From Photobacterium obscurum (GTDB taxonomy: Bacteria; Pseudomonadota; Gammaproteobacteria; Enterobacterales; Vibrionaceae), in assembly GCF_026191635.1 (NCBI RefSeq), contig NZ_JAKRRW010000014.1:86876-150875 (forward strand): 64,000 nt of DNA, given 5' to 3'. Both the position numbers and the translations under genes were made by a program. This document shows positions 12,991 through 22,510 of this stretch, one piece after another (positions within the stretch are counted from its first letter, which is position 1; every line of letters starts with the position of its first letter). The notes under the pieces were generated by a model. The model saw only the letters and a program-made list of their open reading frames with translations, ran no database searches and was not told the DNA's origin.

Positions 12991-13197
12991 TTAGTACCCC
13001 ATATCTTCCGACCAGCCGTCGGAGTCCGACATATCGGGTGCGCCGGGGATCGCTTTCTCTTCCTCAGCCCACTCGCCAAGATCAATCAGCTGGCAGCGCT
13101 TTGAGCAGAAAGGACGGAACGGGCTTTTTTCGCTCCACTCGACGTTGTCTTTGCAGGTCGGGCATTTAACCACAGTTGGCGTTGTTGGTTGTGTCAC
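12991..13197 (-). CDS. yacG: DNA gyrase inhibitor / zinc-binding protein YacG
   Basis: YacG is a small zinc protein reported to bind GyrB and inhibit gyrase. The 68-residue product has the zinc ligands Cys12, Cys15, Cys31 and Cys35 in the pattern CPTC-x15-CSKRC, then [16 protein letters not shown], the typical YacG middle. It is the last gene of the pilD-coaE-zapD-yacG run and starts 8 bp after zapD. Its stop codon adjoins a heptad-repeat island. Confidence 0.93.
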   Translation of the reverse strand: MTQPTTPTVVKCPTCKDNVEWSEKSPFRPFCSKRCQLIDLGEWAEEEKAIPGAPDMSDSDGWSEDMGY

Positions 13198-13205
13198 GAT
13201 AAACC

Positions 13206-13943
13206 TCAGCAGATAGCTAGCTTGAATTCAATCGCATCCGCAATGCTCGCACCTTCTTCAAAGGGAAGAAAGCGTATGGCAAAGCGACTGCGGTGGCCCG
13301 ATATCATAGGATATACACCATGGGTTGGGCAAATTTCTAGCCGTAGCAGGCAGGCATCTTCTGCGTCATGCTGGAAAAAACCGCACCGGGCTATCTGCGG
13401 CTGGTACTGGCCCGACTCGCGGGTAAAGCGCAGCCACAGATTGAGTGCCTCGGTGAGTTCCGCCAGCTGCTTTAGCCAGTTAGCCATGTCATTTTGCTTG
13501 TGTGCCAGTGGTAAATGGAGCCAGTGGTGCAAAGTCGGAAGATCAAAGCAGCAGCTGCCACCCGGGATAGAAAAGCGTTGTTTGATACCACTGAGGAAAC
13601 GGTCTTCGCGGATCTCCTGGCCAAGGCGGTTGGCGGTGATCAGTTGATGGTGAGCCAAATCCATATTATCGAGAATACTTAGCAGGGCAGACTGATCGAC
13701 CCCCTCGATATTGAGCCAGCTTTTCAGCTTGGTTCGTTGTTTATCGAGATCCTTTGCCAGTTCTGATTTAACCTGGATCTGATCCAAAATCTCCAGAAGA
13801 TCAAATAAGGCACGGAAGAAGATCTGATGTTGCCACTGATCGCTTAGCTGGCTGGCATGAGTCATCTGCCGGATCAAATACTCAAGACGTAAATAAATAC
13901 GTACTTTTTCATTTAGCGGATGTTCAAAGCGGTTTGTCTGCAT
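13206..13943 (-). CDS. zapD: Cell division protein ZapD
   Basis: ZapD (formerly YacF, DUF1342) is a cytoplasmic FtsZ-bundling protein. The 245-residue product begins with the recognisable stretch [18 protein letters not shown]. It continues with an alpha-helical N-terminal half and a beta-rich C-terminal half that carries conserved Arg residues for binding the FtsZ tail. It is 25 bp after coaE and 8 bp before yacG on the minus strand, the conserved gammaproteobacterial order. Confidence 0.94.
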   Translation of the reverse strand: MQTNRFEHPLNEKVRIYLRLEYLIRQMTHASQLSDQWQHQIFFRALFDLLEILDQIQVKSELAKDLDKQRTKLKSWLNIEGVDQSALLSILDNMDLAHHQLITANRLGQEIREDRFLSGIKQRFSIPGGSCCFDLPTLHHWLHLPLAHKQNDMANWLKQLAELTEALNLWLRFTRESGQYQPQIARCGFFQHDAEDACLLRLEICPTHGVYPMISGHRSRFAIRFLPFEEGASIADAIEFKLAIC

Positions 13944-13968
13944 ACTCGTATTATCCGACGTTAACTCG

Positions 13969-14574
13969 TTACTGATTGTGAAGGCTCATTGCTACATATT
14001 GTTGATGTAAGGTGGCGACTTCAGATTGAAGTGCGGCACTGTCACCATTGTTGGTGATCACATCATCGGCTGCGGCTAATCGCTCCTCACGCGAGGCTTG
14101 TGCTGCAAGGATCTTTTTCACGTGTTCGGCATTGACCTTGTCACGCTGCTGGGTACGGGCGATCTGTACCTCTTCATCCACATCGATGACTAAAAGGCGG
14201 TCGGTCATGGTTTGCAAATTATTCTCGACCATCAGCGGGATCACCAGCAAGCAGTAAGGCGATTTTGCCTTTTGGATATCGGCTTGCATTTTCTCCCTGA
14301 TCATCGGGTGGAGCAGCGCATTTAGCCAATCTTTCAAGCTGTTATCATTGAAAATTGCTTGTCTTAGCTTACTGCGGTTGAGGCTACCATCTGTCAGTAG
14401 GATGTCAGAACCCAATTTGTCGATAATCGCATTCAGTCCCGGCGTGCCGGGTTCTACCACTTCTCGGGCAACGATATCGGCATCAATAATATCAATGTTA
14501 AATTGGGCAAACAGATCAGCAACGGTGGTTTTGCCACTGCCGATGCCGCCGGTTAGCCCGACAACCATGGTCAT
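13969..14574 (-). CDS. coaE: Dephospho-CoA kinase
   Basis: CoaE phosphorylates dephospho-CoA in the last step of coenzyme A synthesis. The start ATG at 14574, 2 bp past the pilD stop, gives 201 residues beginning MTMVVGLTGGIGSGKTT with the P-loop at residues 6-17. A longer frame reaching into pilD (to 14628) is not used. The DADIVAREVVEPG region and the late TRTQQRDK motif fit the family. It sits between pilD and zapD, as in Vibrio and Pseudomonas. Confidence 0.95.
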   Translation of the reverse strand: MTMVVGLTGGIGSGKTTVADLFAQFNIDIIDADIVAREVVEPGTPGLNAIIDKLGSDILLTDGSLNRSKLRQAIFNDNSLKDWLNALLHPMIREKMQADIQKAKSPYCLLVIPLMVENNLQTMTDRLLVIDVDEEVQIARTQQRDKVNAEHVKKILAAQASREERLAAADDVITNNGDSAALQSEVATLHQQYVAMSLHNQ

Positions 14575-14576
14575 AC

Positions 14577-15446
14577 TTACAGTCCTAGATAAGAAGTCAG
14601 ATACCAGTCCAAGATCGGCTCGCCCCATAGAATGCTAATCCAGCCAGCCATAGCAAGGTAGGGGCCAAAAGAAAACGGAGTTTGTGAATCTGAACTTTGC
14701 ATACGCAACATGATGATGCCACAAATTGCACCGACCAAGGAAGACAGGAGCACGACAAAAGGCAGCAATTGCCAGCCTAACCAAGCACCTAGCGCCGCCA
14801 GCAGCTTGAAATCACCATAGCCCATACCTTCTTTGCCGGTCAGTAGCTTAAAACACCAGTAAACGCTCCACAGTGATAGATAGCCGGCGATGGTGCCGAT
14901 GATGGAGTCGGTCAGGGAGACCGGCCCCCAGCCGAGCAGGGCAATAAAAATGCCAGCCCACATCAGCGGCAGGGTGATTTGATCCGGCAGCAGCATCTTG
15001 TCGATGTCGATAAAGGTCAGGGCAATTAATGCAAAGCTGAAGAAGATCACTGCAATTGCCCACTCGGATGCCGGCAATACTATAGCGACTGTTGTGGCAA
15101 CAGTGGCAGTAAACAGCTCTACCGCAGGATAGCGGGCACTGATCTTGGCCTGACAGGAACTGCAACGGCCTTTTAATACTAGCCAGCTAAAAACCGGGAT
15201 ATTTTCCCAGATGCGGATTTTATGCTGGCAGTGCGGACAGCGTGAACGCGGCACGCTGAGGTTGAAGGTCTGTTCGTTTTCGACAGTGCCAAATTCCGGG
15301 AAGCACTCGACACACTCAGACTTCCATTGCCGCTCCATCATGATTGGCAGGCGGTAAATTACGACATTGAGGAAACTGCCGATAAGCAGCCCGAAAATGG
15401 CGGCAAAAGCAGGAAAAAGCCAGGGATAGTAAGTCAGCAGTTCCAT
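14577..15446 (-). CDS. pilD: Type IV prepilin peptidase/N-methyltransferase PilD
   Basis: PilD cleaves the short leader of type IV pilins and pseudopilins (here also PilA, and type II secretion pseudopilins if present) and N-methylates the new Phe. The protein of about 289 residues has an N-terminal GSFLNVVIYRLP segment and a zinc-binding pair of CxxC motifs (RCPHC and RCSSC). Several membrane segments follow, with the catalytic aspartates in FIDIDKMLLPDQ and GMGYGDFKLL. The ATG at 15446 has a GAG 9 nt upstream and is preferred over the ATG at 15455. Repeat island B separates it from pilC. Confidence 0.94.
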   Translation of the reverse strand: MELLTYYPWLFPAFAAIFGLLIGSFLNVVIYRLPIMMERQWKSECVECFPEFGTVENEQTFNLSVPRSRCPHCQHKIRIWENIPVFSWLVLKGRCSSCQAKISARYPAVELFTATVATTVAIVLPASEWAIAVIFFSFALIALTFIDIDKMLLPDQITLPLMWAGIFIALLGWGPVSLTDSIIGTIAGYLSLWSVYWCFKLLTGKEGMGYGDFKLLAALGAWLGWQLLPFVVLLSSLVGAICGIIMLRMQSSDSQTPFSFGPYLAMAGWISILWGEPILDWYLTSYLGL

Positions 15447-15489
15447 GAAAAACATCTCATATTAGTTGTTACGGCTATTGTAGGGGAAT

Positions 15490-15643
15490 CTAGCAGCAGA
15501 TCCTAGGGAAGAGCGGATGCGAGTTCCTGGAACCTAGCTCCTTGAGGAAGAGCTATACATGCCGTGTATCTTCATTTTATCTGTAAAATCTAGAGCCTTG
15601 AACCTAGCCCTGCTTTTCCTAGGCTCTAGGAACTAGCCCCTCT
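15490..15643. repeat. Heptad-repeat island B between pilC and pilD
   Basis: Runs in 7-bp register such as CAGATCC-TAGGGAA, TGGAACC-TAGCTCC-TTGAGGA and TAGAGCC-TTGAACC-TAGCCC are followed by TAGGCTC-TAGGAAC-TAGCCCC. Eight CTAG tetramers occur in about 150 bp. Its reverse complement carries the module AAAAGCAGG next to CCTAGG, which recurs in other islands. It sits inside the pil operon, between two genes transcribed in the same direction, so it must be transcribed if pilD is read from the pilA promoter. Confidence 0.85.
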
Positions 15644-16864
15644 TCAACCAATCACACTCATTAGTTTGAAGATTGGCATGTACATCGCGACCAGCAGACC
15701 GCCGATCAATCCGCCGAGGACAATGATGATCAGTGGTTCAAGGATCTTGCCGAGGTTATCGACGGTATTGTCGACATCATTTTCATACAGGGTAGCCATT
15801 TTGTTAAGCATATCATCCAGTGAGCCGGATTCTTCACCGATCATGGTCATCTGCAACATTAATTCAGGGAACACATCGCTCTGGCGCAGGGCGATATGCA
15901 GCGGCATACCTGCAGCGGTACTGCTGTGAGCTTCTTCAATCGCCAGTTCAATGTGGCTGTTGCCTGCGGTTTTACCGGCCGATTGCAGGCCGTTCAACAA
16001 TGGAATACCGGCACTGAAGGTGGTGGCGAGAGTACGGGAGAAACGGGCAACCGTGGCCTTGAGCAGCACACTGCCAATAATTGGCAGCTTGAGATTGAAG
16101 CGATGTATCGCCAGTTTGAAGTTCGATGATTTTTTGTAGCTATAGCTGGCCAAAAACAGTGTTGTTATCAGGGCGAGAGCCAGATAGGGGCCGTTGTTGA
16201 TCATAAAATCCGAGGCCTTGAGTACCTGACGGGTAAACCATGGTAGCTCGGCGCCAAAGCTGCTGAAAATACTGGCGAACTGGGGGATCACAAAGATCAG
16301 CATCATGATGGTGACACCAATTGCGGTGAGAGTCACCATGCTCGGGTAGATCATTGCCTTGATCACCTTCTTGCGCATCGTCTCGTTTTTTTCGCGGTAA
16401 GTGGCGATACGCTCGAACACTTGGCCTAAATGACCCGTTTGCTCACCAGTCGAGACCAGATCACAGTAGAAGTTATCAAATAGCGGCGAGCTGGTACGAA
16501 GGGCTTTGGATAGCGAGGCGCCGGCCTCGACCTGAGTCGTTACCTGCGACAGTATTGCCCGGGCCTCGGCTTTGTGGTGGCTGTCTGCCATCAGCTTCAA
16601 GGCCTGTACCACCGGTACTCCCGAGGCAATCATGGTTGCCAGCTGACGGGTTACCGCGGTGACATCTGTCGGCTTCATTTGGTTTTTTAGTTTGCTGAAT
16701 GTCGACGGCTTGCGGCGTTTAATTTTTTTTACCTGGATCATCTGCTCACTGAGCTTGGCGCGAACTTCCTGCTCCTGATAACCGAGGGTAATGCCGTTGA
16801 TTTTCTTCCCGGCCTGATTGACACCACGCCAGTGGTAATAACGAATTTTACTGGCCTGGGCCAT
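15644..16864 (-). CDS. pilC: Type IV pilus inner-membrane platform protein PilC
   Basis: PilC is the polytopic platform through which the PilB and PilT motors act on pilin. The 406-residue protein has a short basic N-terminus and two tandem GspF domains, each starting with an F-x-R-x-L-A-T pattern (VTAVTRQLATMIASGVPV and VARFSRTLATTFSAGIPL). A C-terminal membrane segment IIIVLGGLIGGLLVAMYMPIF completes it. It lies 22 bp downstream of pilB on the minus strand. Confidence 0.95.
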   Translation of the reverse strand: MAQASKIRYYHWRGVNQAGKKINGITLGYQEQEVRAKLSEQMIQVKKIKRRKPSTFSKLKNQMKPTDVTAVTRQLATMIASGVPVVQALKLMADSHHKAEARAILSQVTTQVEAGASLSKALRTSSPLFDNFYCDLVSTGEQTGHLGQVFERIATYREKNETMRKKVIKAMIYPSMVTLTAIGVTIMMLIFVIPQFASIFSSFGAELPWFTRQVLKASDFMINNGPYLALALITTLFLASYSYKKSSNFKLAIHRFNLKLPIIGSVLLKATVARFSRTLATTFSAGIPLLNGLQSAGKTAGNSHIELAIEEAHSSTAAGMPLHIALRQSDVFPELMLQMTMIGEESGSLDDMLNKMATLYENDVDNTVDNLGKILEPLIIIVLGGLIGGLLVAMYMPIFKLMSVIG

Positions 16865-16886
16865 AACGTTTCCTTTTTAATAGGTT

Positions 16887-18596
16887 CTAACTAAAGTGCA
16901 GTACTCGTTGCAGCTCGGCGAGGCTGGTGACGCCTTCACACAATTTTTCAATGCCAGAAAGCTGTAGTTTCTGCATTCCCTGTTTGCAGGCGATGTCTTC
17001 CAGTTCCAGTGTTGATGCGCCGGTCATCAGTGCCTCTGCAAGCTCACGGCTGAACGGCATGACCTCATAAATTCCGACTCGGCCGATGTAGCCCTTATTG
17101 CAGTCGTCACAACCGAACTCACTGGCTTGATAGAGCGAGGCTGTTAGTGGAATCGTGAATTTTTCCCGCATATAGTCATCCAGCGGGTGGGGTTGTTTGC
17201 AGTTATTGCATAATCGCCGCGCCAGACGCTGGGCGATGATCAGGCTGAGCGACGATGCTAGGTTGAAGTCTTCCACCCCCATATTGGTCAATCGGGTGAT
17301 GGTTTCGGCGGCTGAATTAGTATGAAGGGTCGAAAGCACTAAGTGTCCGGTTTGTGCGGCTTTAACCGCTATCGCGCCAGTTTCCAGATCGCGGATTTCC
17401 CCCACCATCACCACATCGGGATCCTGACGTAGAAATGATCGTAGGGCTTCGGCAAAACCGAGACCGACCAGGGTGTTGATCTGTACCTGGTTGATCCCCG
17501 GCAGGTTGATTTCCACCGGATCTTCGGCGGTAGAAATGTTGAGCGCGTCGGTATTGAGGATTTTCAGTCCGGTATACAGCGAAACGGTTTTGCCGCTCCC
17601 TGTCGGTCCGGTCATCAGGATCATCCCCTGCGGTTGTTGCAGCGCACTGAGGTACGCCTGTTTTTGCTGCTCGTTATAGCCGAGAATATCAATATCCAGA
17701 TTGGCACTGGAGCTGTCGAGGATCCGCAGAACCACCTTTTCACCCCACAGCGTCGGCAGGGTAGACACCCGCAGGTCGATCGCCAGTGTTGGGGTGAGTT
17801 TTAATTTGATCCGGCCATCTTGTGGTTGGCGGCGCTCGGCAATATTGAGCTTCGACATCACCTTGAGGCGAGTTGATAGCCGGCGTGACAAATGAGCTGG
17901 TGGAGTCGCATGCTGGTGCAATATCCCGTCACAGCGAAAACGGATCCGGTAAGTTTCTTCGTAGGGTTCGAAATGAATATCAGACGCTTTCTTACGTACT
18001 GCATCCATCAGGGTTTGGTTGATATAGCGGGTAACCGGGGCGCTGTCCTGGCTTAAATCCAAGGCGTCATCGAACAGTTCTCCGTCGCCCAAATCGACCA
18101 GGTTCCCTAAGTCCTCATCACTGACGCTGCGCTGGTGTTGATGCTGGTTTGGGTTATAGCCACCGCCGATCTCGCTGCCGTAAATCCGCCGTATTGCACT
18201 TTCCAGTTGTTTGTTTTCTAGCAGCAGCGGCTCGATATTCTTTCCGATGGCAAAGCGGAACTCGTCCAGCGCGTCGATTTGGGTTGGATCGCTAAGACCA
18301 ATGAACAGCGTGTTGTCGTTCATCTGCAGCGGCAGCACCCGATGACGCAGCACCAAGTCACGTTGGTTTAGATCTTTACAGCAGGTGTGGTAGTCGTACT
18401 GGTGAACATCAATCAGCGCAATGGCAAAGATATGTTCCAAATGGCGAGCGAGCTCGGTGGCGCTAAAAAAGCCCAGCTGAACTACAGCAGAAGGTACGTT
18501 AGCACCTTCTGCCCTGACATAGTCAACCACTTGCTGCTCCTGAACCAGGCTAATCAAGTTAGCCTGATGCAGGATGGAAGCGAGGTTGGTTTGCAT
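16887..18596 (-). CDS. pilB: Type IV pilus extension ATPase PilB
   Basis: PilB is the hexameric cytoplasmic ATPase that powers pilus extension. The protein has an N-terminal MshEN/GspE-N domain, a linker, and the secretion-ATPase core. The core has Walker A MTGPTGSGKTVS, the Asp box, Walker B VVMVGEIRDLETG and the His box LVLSTLHTNSA. A tetracysteine zinc site (LCNNC and FGCDDC) follows. The ATG at 18596 shares its A with the pilA stop (TAATG), giving 569 residues; a TTG further upstream inside pilA is less likely. The set resembles the competence/chitin-regulated pilus of Vibrio. Confidence 0.95.
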   Translation of the reverse strand: MQTNLASILHQANLISLVQEQQVVDYVRAEGANVPSAVVQLGFFSATELARHLEHIFAIALIDVHQYDYHTCCKDLNQRDLVLRHRVLPLQMNDNTLFIGLSDPTQIDALDEFRFAIGKNIEPLLLENKQLESAIRRIYGSEIGGGYNPNQHQHQRSVSDEDLGNLVDLGDGELFDDALDLSQDSAPVTRYINQTLMDAVRKKASDIHFEPYEETYRIRFRCDGILHQHATPPAHLSRRLSTRLKVMSKLNIAERRQPQDGRIKLKLTPTLAIDLRVSTLPTLWGEKVVLRILDSSSANLDIDILGYNEQQKQAYLSALQQPQGMILMTGPTGSGKTVSLYTGLKILNTDALNISTAEDPVEINLPGINQVQINTLVGLGFAEALRSFLRQDPDVVMVGEIRDLETGAIAVKAAQTGHLVLSTLHTNSAAETITRLTNMGVEDFNLASSLSLIIAQRLARRLCNNCKQPHPLDDYMREKFTIPLTASLYQASEFGCDDCNKGYIGRVGIYEVMPFSRELAEALMTGASTLELEDIACKQGMQKLQLSGIEKLCEGVTSLAELQRVLHFS

Positions 18597-19111
18597 TAGC
18601 TGGCTGGACAAAAATCAGTCGAAGCACCGACTGTAGTATTACATGTAACATTCCATGTTACACCGCTTCCTGTTATTTTAGGGGTAAGCTGTACTTTTGC
18701 ATCTGTTGGTAGTGAGCCTTTGGCCCCATCAACTTGTGCTGTAATCGCGCCTGATTTGTATTGAGCAATTTTTTTAGTGTTATCATTTGGATCAGCAACA
18801 AGCTCAGCAATTACATTCGAAGTCACTTTAAATGAATCGCTAGTATCCTTGGTAAAAGTCTGCTCCCCCGGAACCCCATTTTTTGTCTCGCTACAGTCGA
18901 TGGTCGTGCTACCTCCTGAAGTTGACCAGCTTCCATTAAGTAGACAGACGCCAACTGCGGTTTTGAATGCACTGCTGGCATTTAGCATTTCACTAGCATG
19001 GGTTCGGGCCGTATAGTTTTGATAAGCTGGTACCGCAAATGCGCTCAAAATTCCAATAATCGCCACCACAATCATCAATTCAATTAAGGTAAAACCTTTT
19101 TGTCCTTTCAT
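18596..19111 (-). CDS. pilA: Type IV major pilin PilA
   Basis: PilA is the pilus subunit, exported through the membrane and processed by PilD. The ATG at 19111 has a strong GGGAAG ribosome site and gives a 171-residue prepilin. Its 6-residue leader ends in Gly, then [16 protein letters not shown] with the required Glu at +5; an upstream in-frame start at 19138 is rejected. The mature part has Cys pairs near its middle and C-terminus (DFCPAS), typical of the pilin D-region. The codons are AT-richer and less biased than in pilB, as usual for variable pilins. It is the first gene of pilABCD. Confidence 0.93.
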   Translation of the reverse strand: MKGQKGFTLIELMIVVAIIGILSAFAVPAYQNYTARTHASEMLNASSAFKTAVGVCLLNGSWSTSGGSTTIDCSETKNGVPGEQTFTKDTSDSFKVTSNVIAELVADPNDNTKKIAQYKSGAITAQVDGAKGSLPTDAKVQLTPKITGSGVTWNVTCNTTVGASTDFCPAS

Positions 19112-19401
19112 GTTTCTTCCCTTTAAAAAAGTAGCCAATAAGCCAGATAATTTAGTGATTCCAGCATAAACCCATATGCAAGTTACTGAATAGGTGGTAA
19201 ATGATTACTCGGCGCACTGTTAAAAAAACTCAGTTTGGTTACATTTGTTACATAATGCGCATCGGCGAAAAACTCAGTTTTTATTATTTAAATTATCAGC
19301 TTATGGAATTTTTTATTGGGATAAGGAATGCTTATTCAAGCTTGATAATGAATTGGGTGAGTGAATGTATTGGTGTTGGATATAAAAGGTGCTGGATATA
19401 T

Positions 19402-19575
19402 TAGAGGCTAGGTATATTAGGGAGCTGGATCCTAGAAACGTGTTCCTAGAGGGAAGTGTTGATGATTTCGGGGGAAGTGGATAATCGTTAGAGAAAGAAA
19501 GCTCCTCCCCTTCATCAGGGGAGGGAACTAGAGCCCGCTCTTTCTAGGTACAAGGAACCAGTCTCTTGGAATTTA
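19402..19575. repeat. Heptad-repeat island C between pilA and nadC
   Basis: A first block reads in 7-bp register TGGATCC-TAGAAAC-GTGTTCC-TAGAGGG. A second block, nearer nadC, holds GGAAC-TAGAGCC-CGCTCTT followed by TCTAGGT and AAGGAACC. Five CTAG tetramers occur. The blocks are separated by about 50 bp of purine-rich sequence. The rest of the 465-bp pilA-nadC gap (19139-19401) is AT-rich, holds the pilA upstream region, and has no convincing gene. Confidence 0.8.
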
Positions 19576-19576
19576 G

Positions 19577-20539
<963 letters not shown>

Positions 20540-20560
20540 TCATACATGGAGGGGCGGGAA

Positions 20561-20650
20561 GATCCTAGATCTTGGATCCTAGTTCCTGGGAAAAGCGGGG
20601 AGCTAGGTTCTAGGAAAAGCAGGTCCTAGGAAGAACAAGAGCTTGACACA
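20561..20650. repeat. Heptad-repeat island D upstream of nadC/ampD
   Basis: Units in register: TAGATCT-TGGATCC-TAGTTCC-TGGGAAA, then TAGGTTC-TAGGAAA. The 16-nt string GGTCCTAGGAAGAACA at 20622-20637 is also present exactly in island E at 28813-28828. It is followed by a perfect -35-like TTGACA at 20643-20648, which also recurs in island E. Five CTAG tetramers occur. It lies just before the CAGTACC array. Confidence 0.85.
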
Positions 20651-20676
20651 ACTCTTTAGCTGTTGAAATCTGCCTT

Positions 20677-20788
20677 CAGTACCCAGTACCCAGTACCCAG
20701 TACCCAGTACCCAGTACCCAGTACCCAGTACCCAGTACCCAGTACCCAGTACCCAGTACCCAGTACCCAGTACCCAGTACCCAGTACC
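20677..20788. repeat. Heptanucleotide tandem array, (CAGTACC)x16
   Basis: Sixteen uninterrupted identical copies of CAGTACC span 112 bp in the nadC-ampD divergent gap, ending 21 bp before the ampD start codon. Perfect identity of all units suggests recent expansion or contraction by slippage. Seven is not a multiple of three and the array lies outside coding sequence, so a change in copy number would change only the distance between upstream sequence and ampD. The unit resembles the TAGnnCC heptads of the neighbouring islands. Confidence 0.97.
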
Positions 20789-20809
20789 TGAGAATCACAG
20801 GATGAATAA

Positions 20810-21364
20810 ATGTTAACAATCAACAACGATCACTGGCTTGAGGGCGTTAAGCATGTGCCGTCACCGTTTTTCGATCAACGTCCAGATAGCCAAGATATCT
20901 CGCTGCTGGTGGTGCACAACATCAGTCTGCCGCCGGGGCAGTTTGGCGGACCGTATATCGAGCAGCTGTTTACCGGTCAGCTGAATCCGGACGAACATCC
21001 CTATTTCGGGTTAATTTCAGGCTTTCGCGTCTCAGCTCACTGTTTAATTAGAAGAAATGGCGGTATTATCCAGTTCGTACCGTTTGACTGTCGCGCCTGG
21101 CATGCAGGAGTTTCGCAATTTGCCGGCCGTGATAAGTGCAATGATTATTCTATTGGTATAGAACTGGAAGGAACGGACACCCTCCCTTATACCCAAGCTC
21201 AGTACGATACACTGACAGAGCTGACCCGGGTTATTATTCGTCGTTACCCTGACATCGATGCTTCGCGGATCACCGGCCATGAGTTTATTGCGCCGGGGCG
21301 CAAAACGGATCCCGGTCTTTCTTTTGACTGGCGGGCGTTTAAAACAGCGCTGCTGGAAAAGTAA
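20810..21364 (+). CDS. ampD: 1,6-anhydro-N-acetylmuramyl-L-alanine amidase AmpD
   Basis: AmpD is the cytoplasmic zinc amidase that strips the peptide from anhydro-muropeptides during cell-wall recycling. Its loss typically induces AmpC-type beta-lactamases where these exist. The 184-residue protein has His36 in LVVHNIS, the second His in CRAWHAGVS, and the Asp ligand in GRKTDPG, matching the amidase-2 zinc site. The GRDKCNDYSIGIELEG motif is family-typical. The ATG at 20810 is used; CAGGAT lies 7 bp upstream. The leader is the 16-copy heptamer array. Confidence 0.96.
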   Translation: MLTINNDHWLEGVKHVPSPFFDQRPDSQDISLLVVHNISLPPGQFGGPYIEQLFTGQLNPDEHPYFGLISGFRVSAHCLIRRNGGIIQFVPFDCRAWHAGVSQFAGRDKCNDYSIGIELEGTDTLPYTQAQYDTLTELTRVIIRRYPDIDASRITGHEFIAPGRKTDPGLSFDWRAFKTALLEK

Positions 21365-21518
21365 TTGACTACGACTGACAAGAGGTCTGGAGCAAATTGG
21401 TCAGACCATTAATGATTTTTTCACTCTTCTCTCTATTTCTTACTGTTAATTAATAGTAACTGGCGTGTGTTAATAAGTTTTCACAAAATGAAATCTTTGT
21501 TAAACGTGCGCTTGTTCT

Positions 21519-21532
21519 ATGATTTGCATCAA
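21519..21532. promoter_or_regulatory. Candidate FNR site upstream of pdhR
   Basis: ATGAT-TTGC-ATCAA matches the FNR consensus TTGAT-N4-ATCAA at 9 of 10 defined positions. It is about 50 bp upstream of the PdhR operator. Anaerobic repression of pdhR-aceEF-lpd by FNR is known in E. coli; its use here is inferred. Confidence 0.45.
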
Positions 21533-21583
21533 GTTGCCAGTAGACATCCTCAATTATTTCTGTAAACTTTCCTTCCAGAATTT

Positions 21584-21600
21584 AATTGGTATTACCAATT
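21584..21600. promoter_or_regulatory. PdhR operator
   Basis: A perfect 17-bp palindrome, AATTGGT-ATT-ACCAATT, matches the known PdhR (pyruvate-sensing GntR) binding motif. It lies 55 bp before pdhR, where it would allow pyruvate-relieved autorepression of the pdhR-aceEF-lpd transcript. Confidence 0.88.
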
Positions 21601-21654
21601 ACCCGCAATCGGGTTCACTGAAACACTATAAGTACAAGAACCATAAAGAAAAAA

Positions 21655-22428
21655 ATGACTTATAAACGAATTCGCCAACCCAAGCTCTCCGATGCCATCG
21701 AGCAGGAAATTGAGCGCCTGATCCTCGAGGGCATCTTGTCCCCGGGTCAGCAGCTGCCGCCTGAGCGCGAGTTGGCTAAGCAATTCGACGTTTCACGTCC
21801 TTCTGTGCGAGAAGCAATCCAGCGTCTTGAAGCCAAAAAACTCCTGACTCGCCGTCAGGGCGGTGGCACCTTTGTGACCGAAAAGCTATGGCAGAGCTTT
21901 TCTGAACCGTTGCTGGACTTGCTTGGTGCTAACCCGGAAGCCCAATTAGATTTACTTGAGTCTCGCCACGCCCTCGAAGGCCTGGCTGCGTATTACGCGG
22001 CACTGCGAGGCAACGAAGAAGATTTCACTCGTATCCGTGACTGCCATACACGGATACAAGACGCTCAGCAGCAAGGCGATCTCAAAGCCGAAGCTAACGC
22101 GGTAATGCAGTACCTGATTGCGGTGACCGAGTCCGCACATAATGTCGTACTGCTTCATATCATCCGCAGCCTTGCCCCATTGTTAGAGCAAAACGTATTA
22201 CAAAACTTTGAGCTCCTGAACCGCCGCCAAGATGTGGTGGAGAAGGTGCGAAAGCATCGAGCCGATATTGTGCAAGCGATTGTTTCTGGTGAGCCAGAAA
22301 AAGCCCGTGAAGCATCGCATGCACATTTGGCTTATATCGAGGAAACCCTGTTGGATTTATCGCGTGAAGATAGCAGACGTGAACGCTCTCTTCGTCGGAT
22401 TCAACAACGCAAGGACGGGCTGGATTAG
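21655..22428 (+). CDS. pdhR: Pyruvate dehydrogenase complex repressor PdhR
   Basis: PdhR is a GntR/FadR-family repressor released from DNA by pyruvate. The 257-residue protein starts with a winged helix-turn-helix (about residues 10-75) containing the hallmark [27 protein letters not shown]. An all-helical FCD ligand-binding domain follows. It is first in the pdhR-aceE-aceF-lpd series and has a consensus PdhR box in its own upstream region, so autorepression is likely. The 82-bp gap to aceE has no obvious terminator. Confidence 0.96.
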   Translation: MTYKRIRQPKLSDAIEQEIERLILEGILSPGQQLPPERELAKQFDVSRPSVREAIQRLEAKKLLTRRQGGGTFVTEKLWQSFSEPLLDLLGANPEAQLDLLESRHALEGLAAYYAALRGNEEDFTRIRDCHTRIQDAQQQGDLKAEANAVMQYLIAVTESAHNVVLLHIIRSLAPLLEQNVLQNFELLNRRQDVVEKVRKHRADIVQAIVSGEPEKAREASHAHLAYIEETLLDLSREDSRRERSLRRIQQRKDGLD

Positions 22429-22510
22429 TACCCCTCATATAAGCCGAGGGTGGTAGTAAACAGTCGCGACATTGTTAGTTTTGTAGATTATCAACGAAAG
22501 GATAGATCGC

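Noticed and set aside
19201..19404. 67-codon plus-strand frame between pilA and nadC, with AGGTGG just before its ATG
   Set aside because: Spacing of the ribosome site is too short, the sequence has no recognisable domain, codon use is random-like, and it lies in the AT-rich pilA upstream region. It cannot be excluded as a small protein but is not supported.
20677..20788. CRISPR array
   Set aside because: Units are 7 bp with no spacers, and no cas gene is present. It is a simple tandem repeat.
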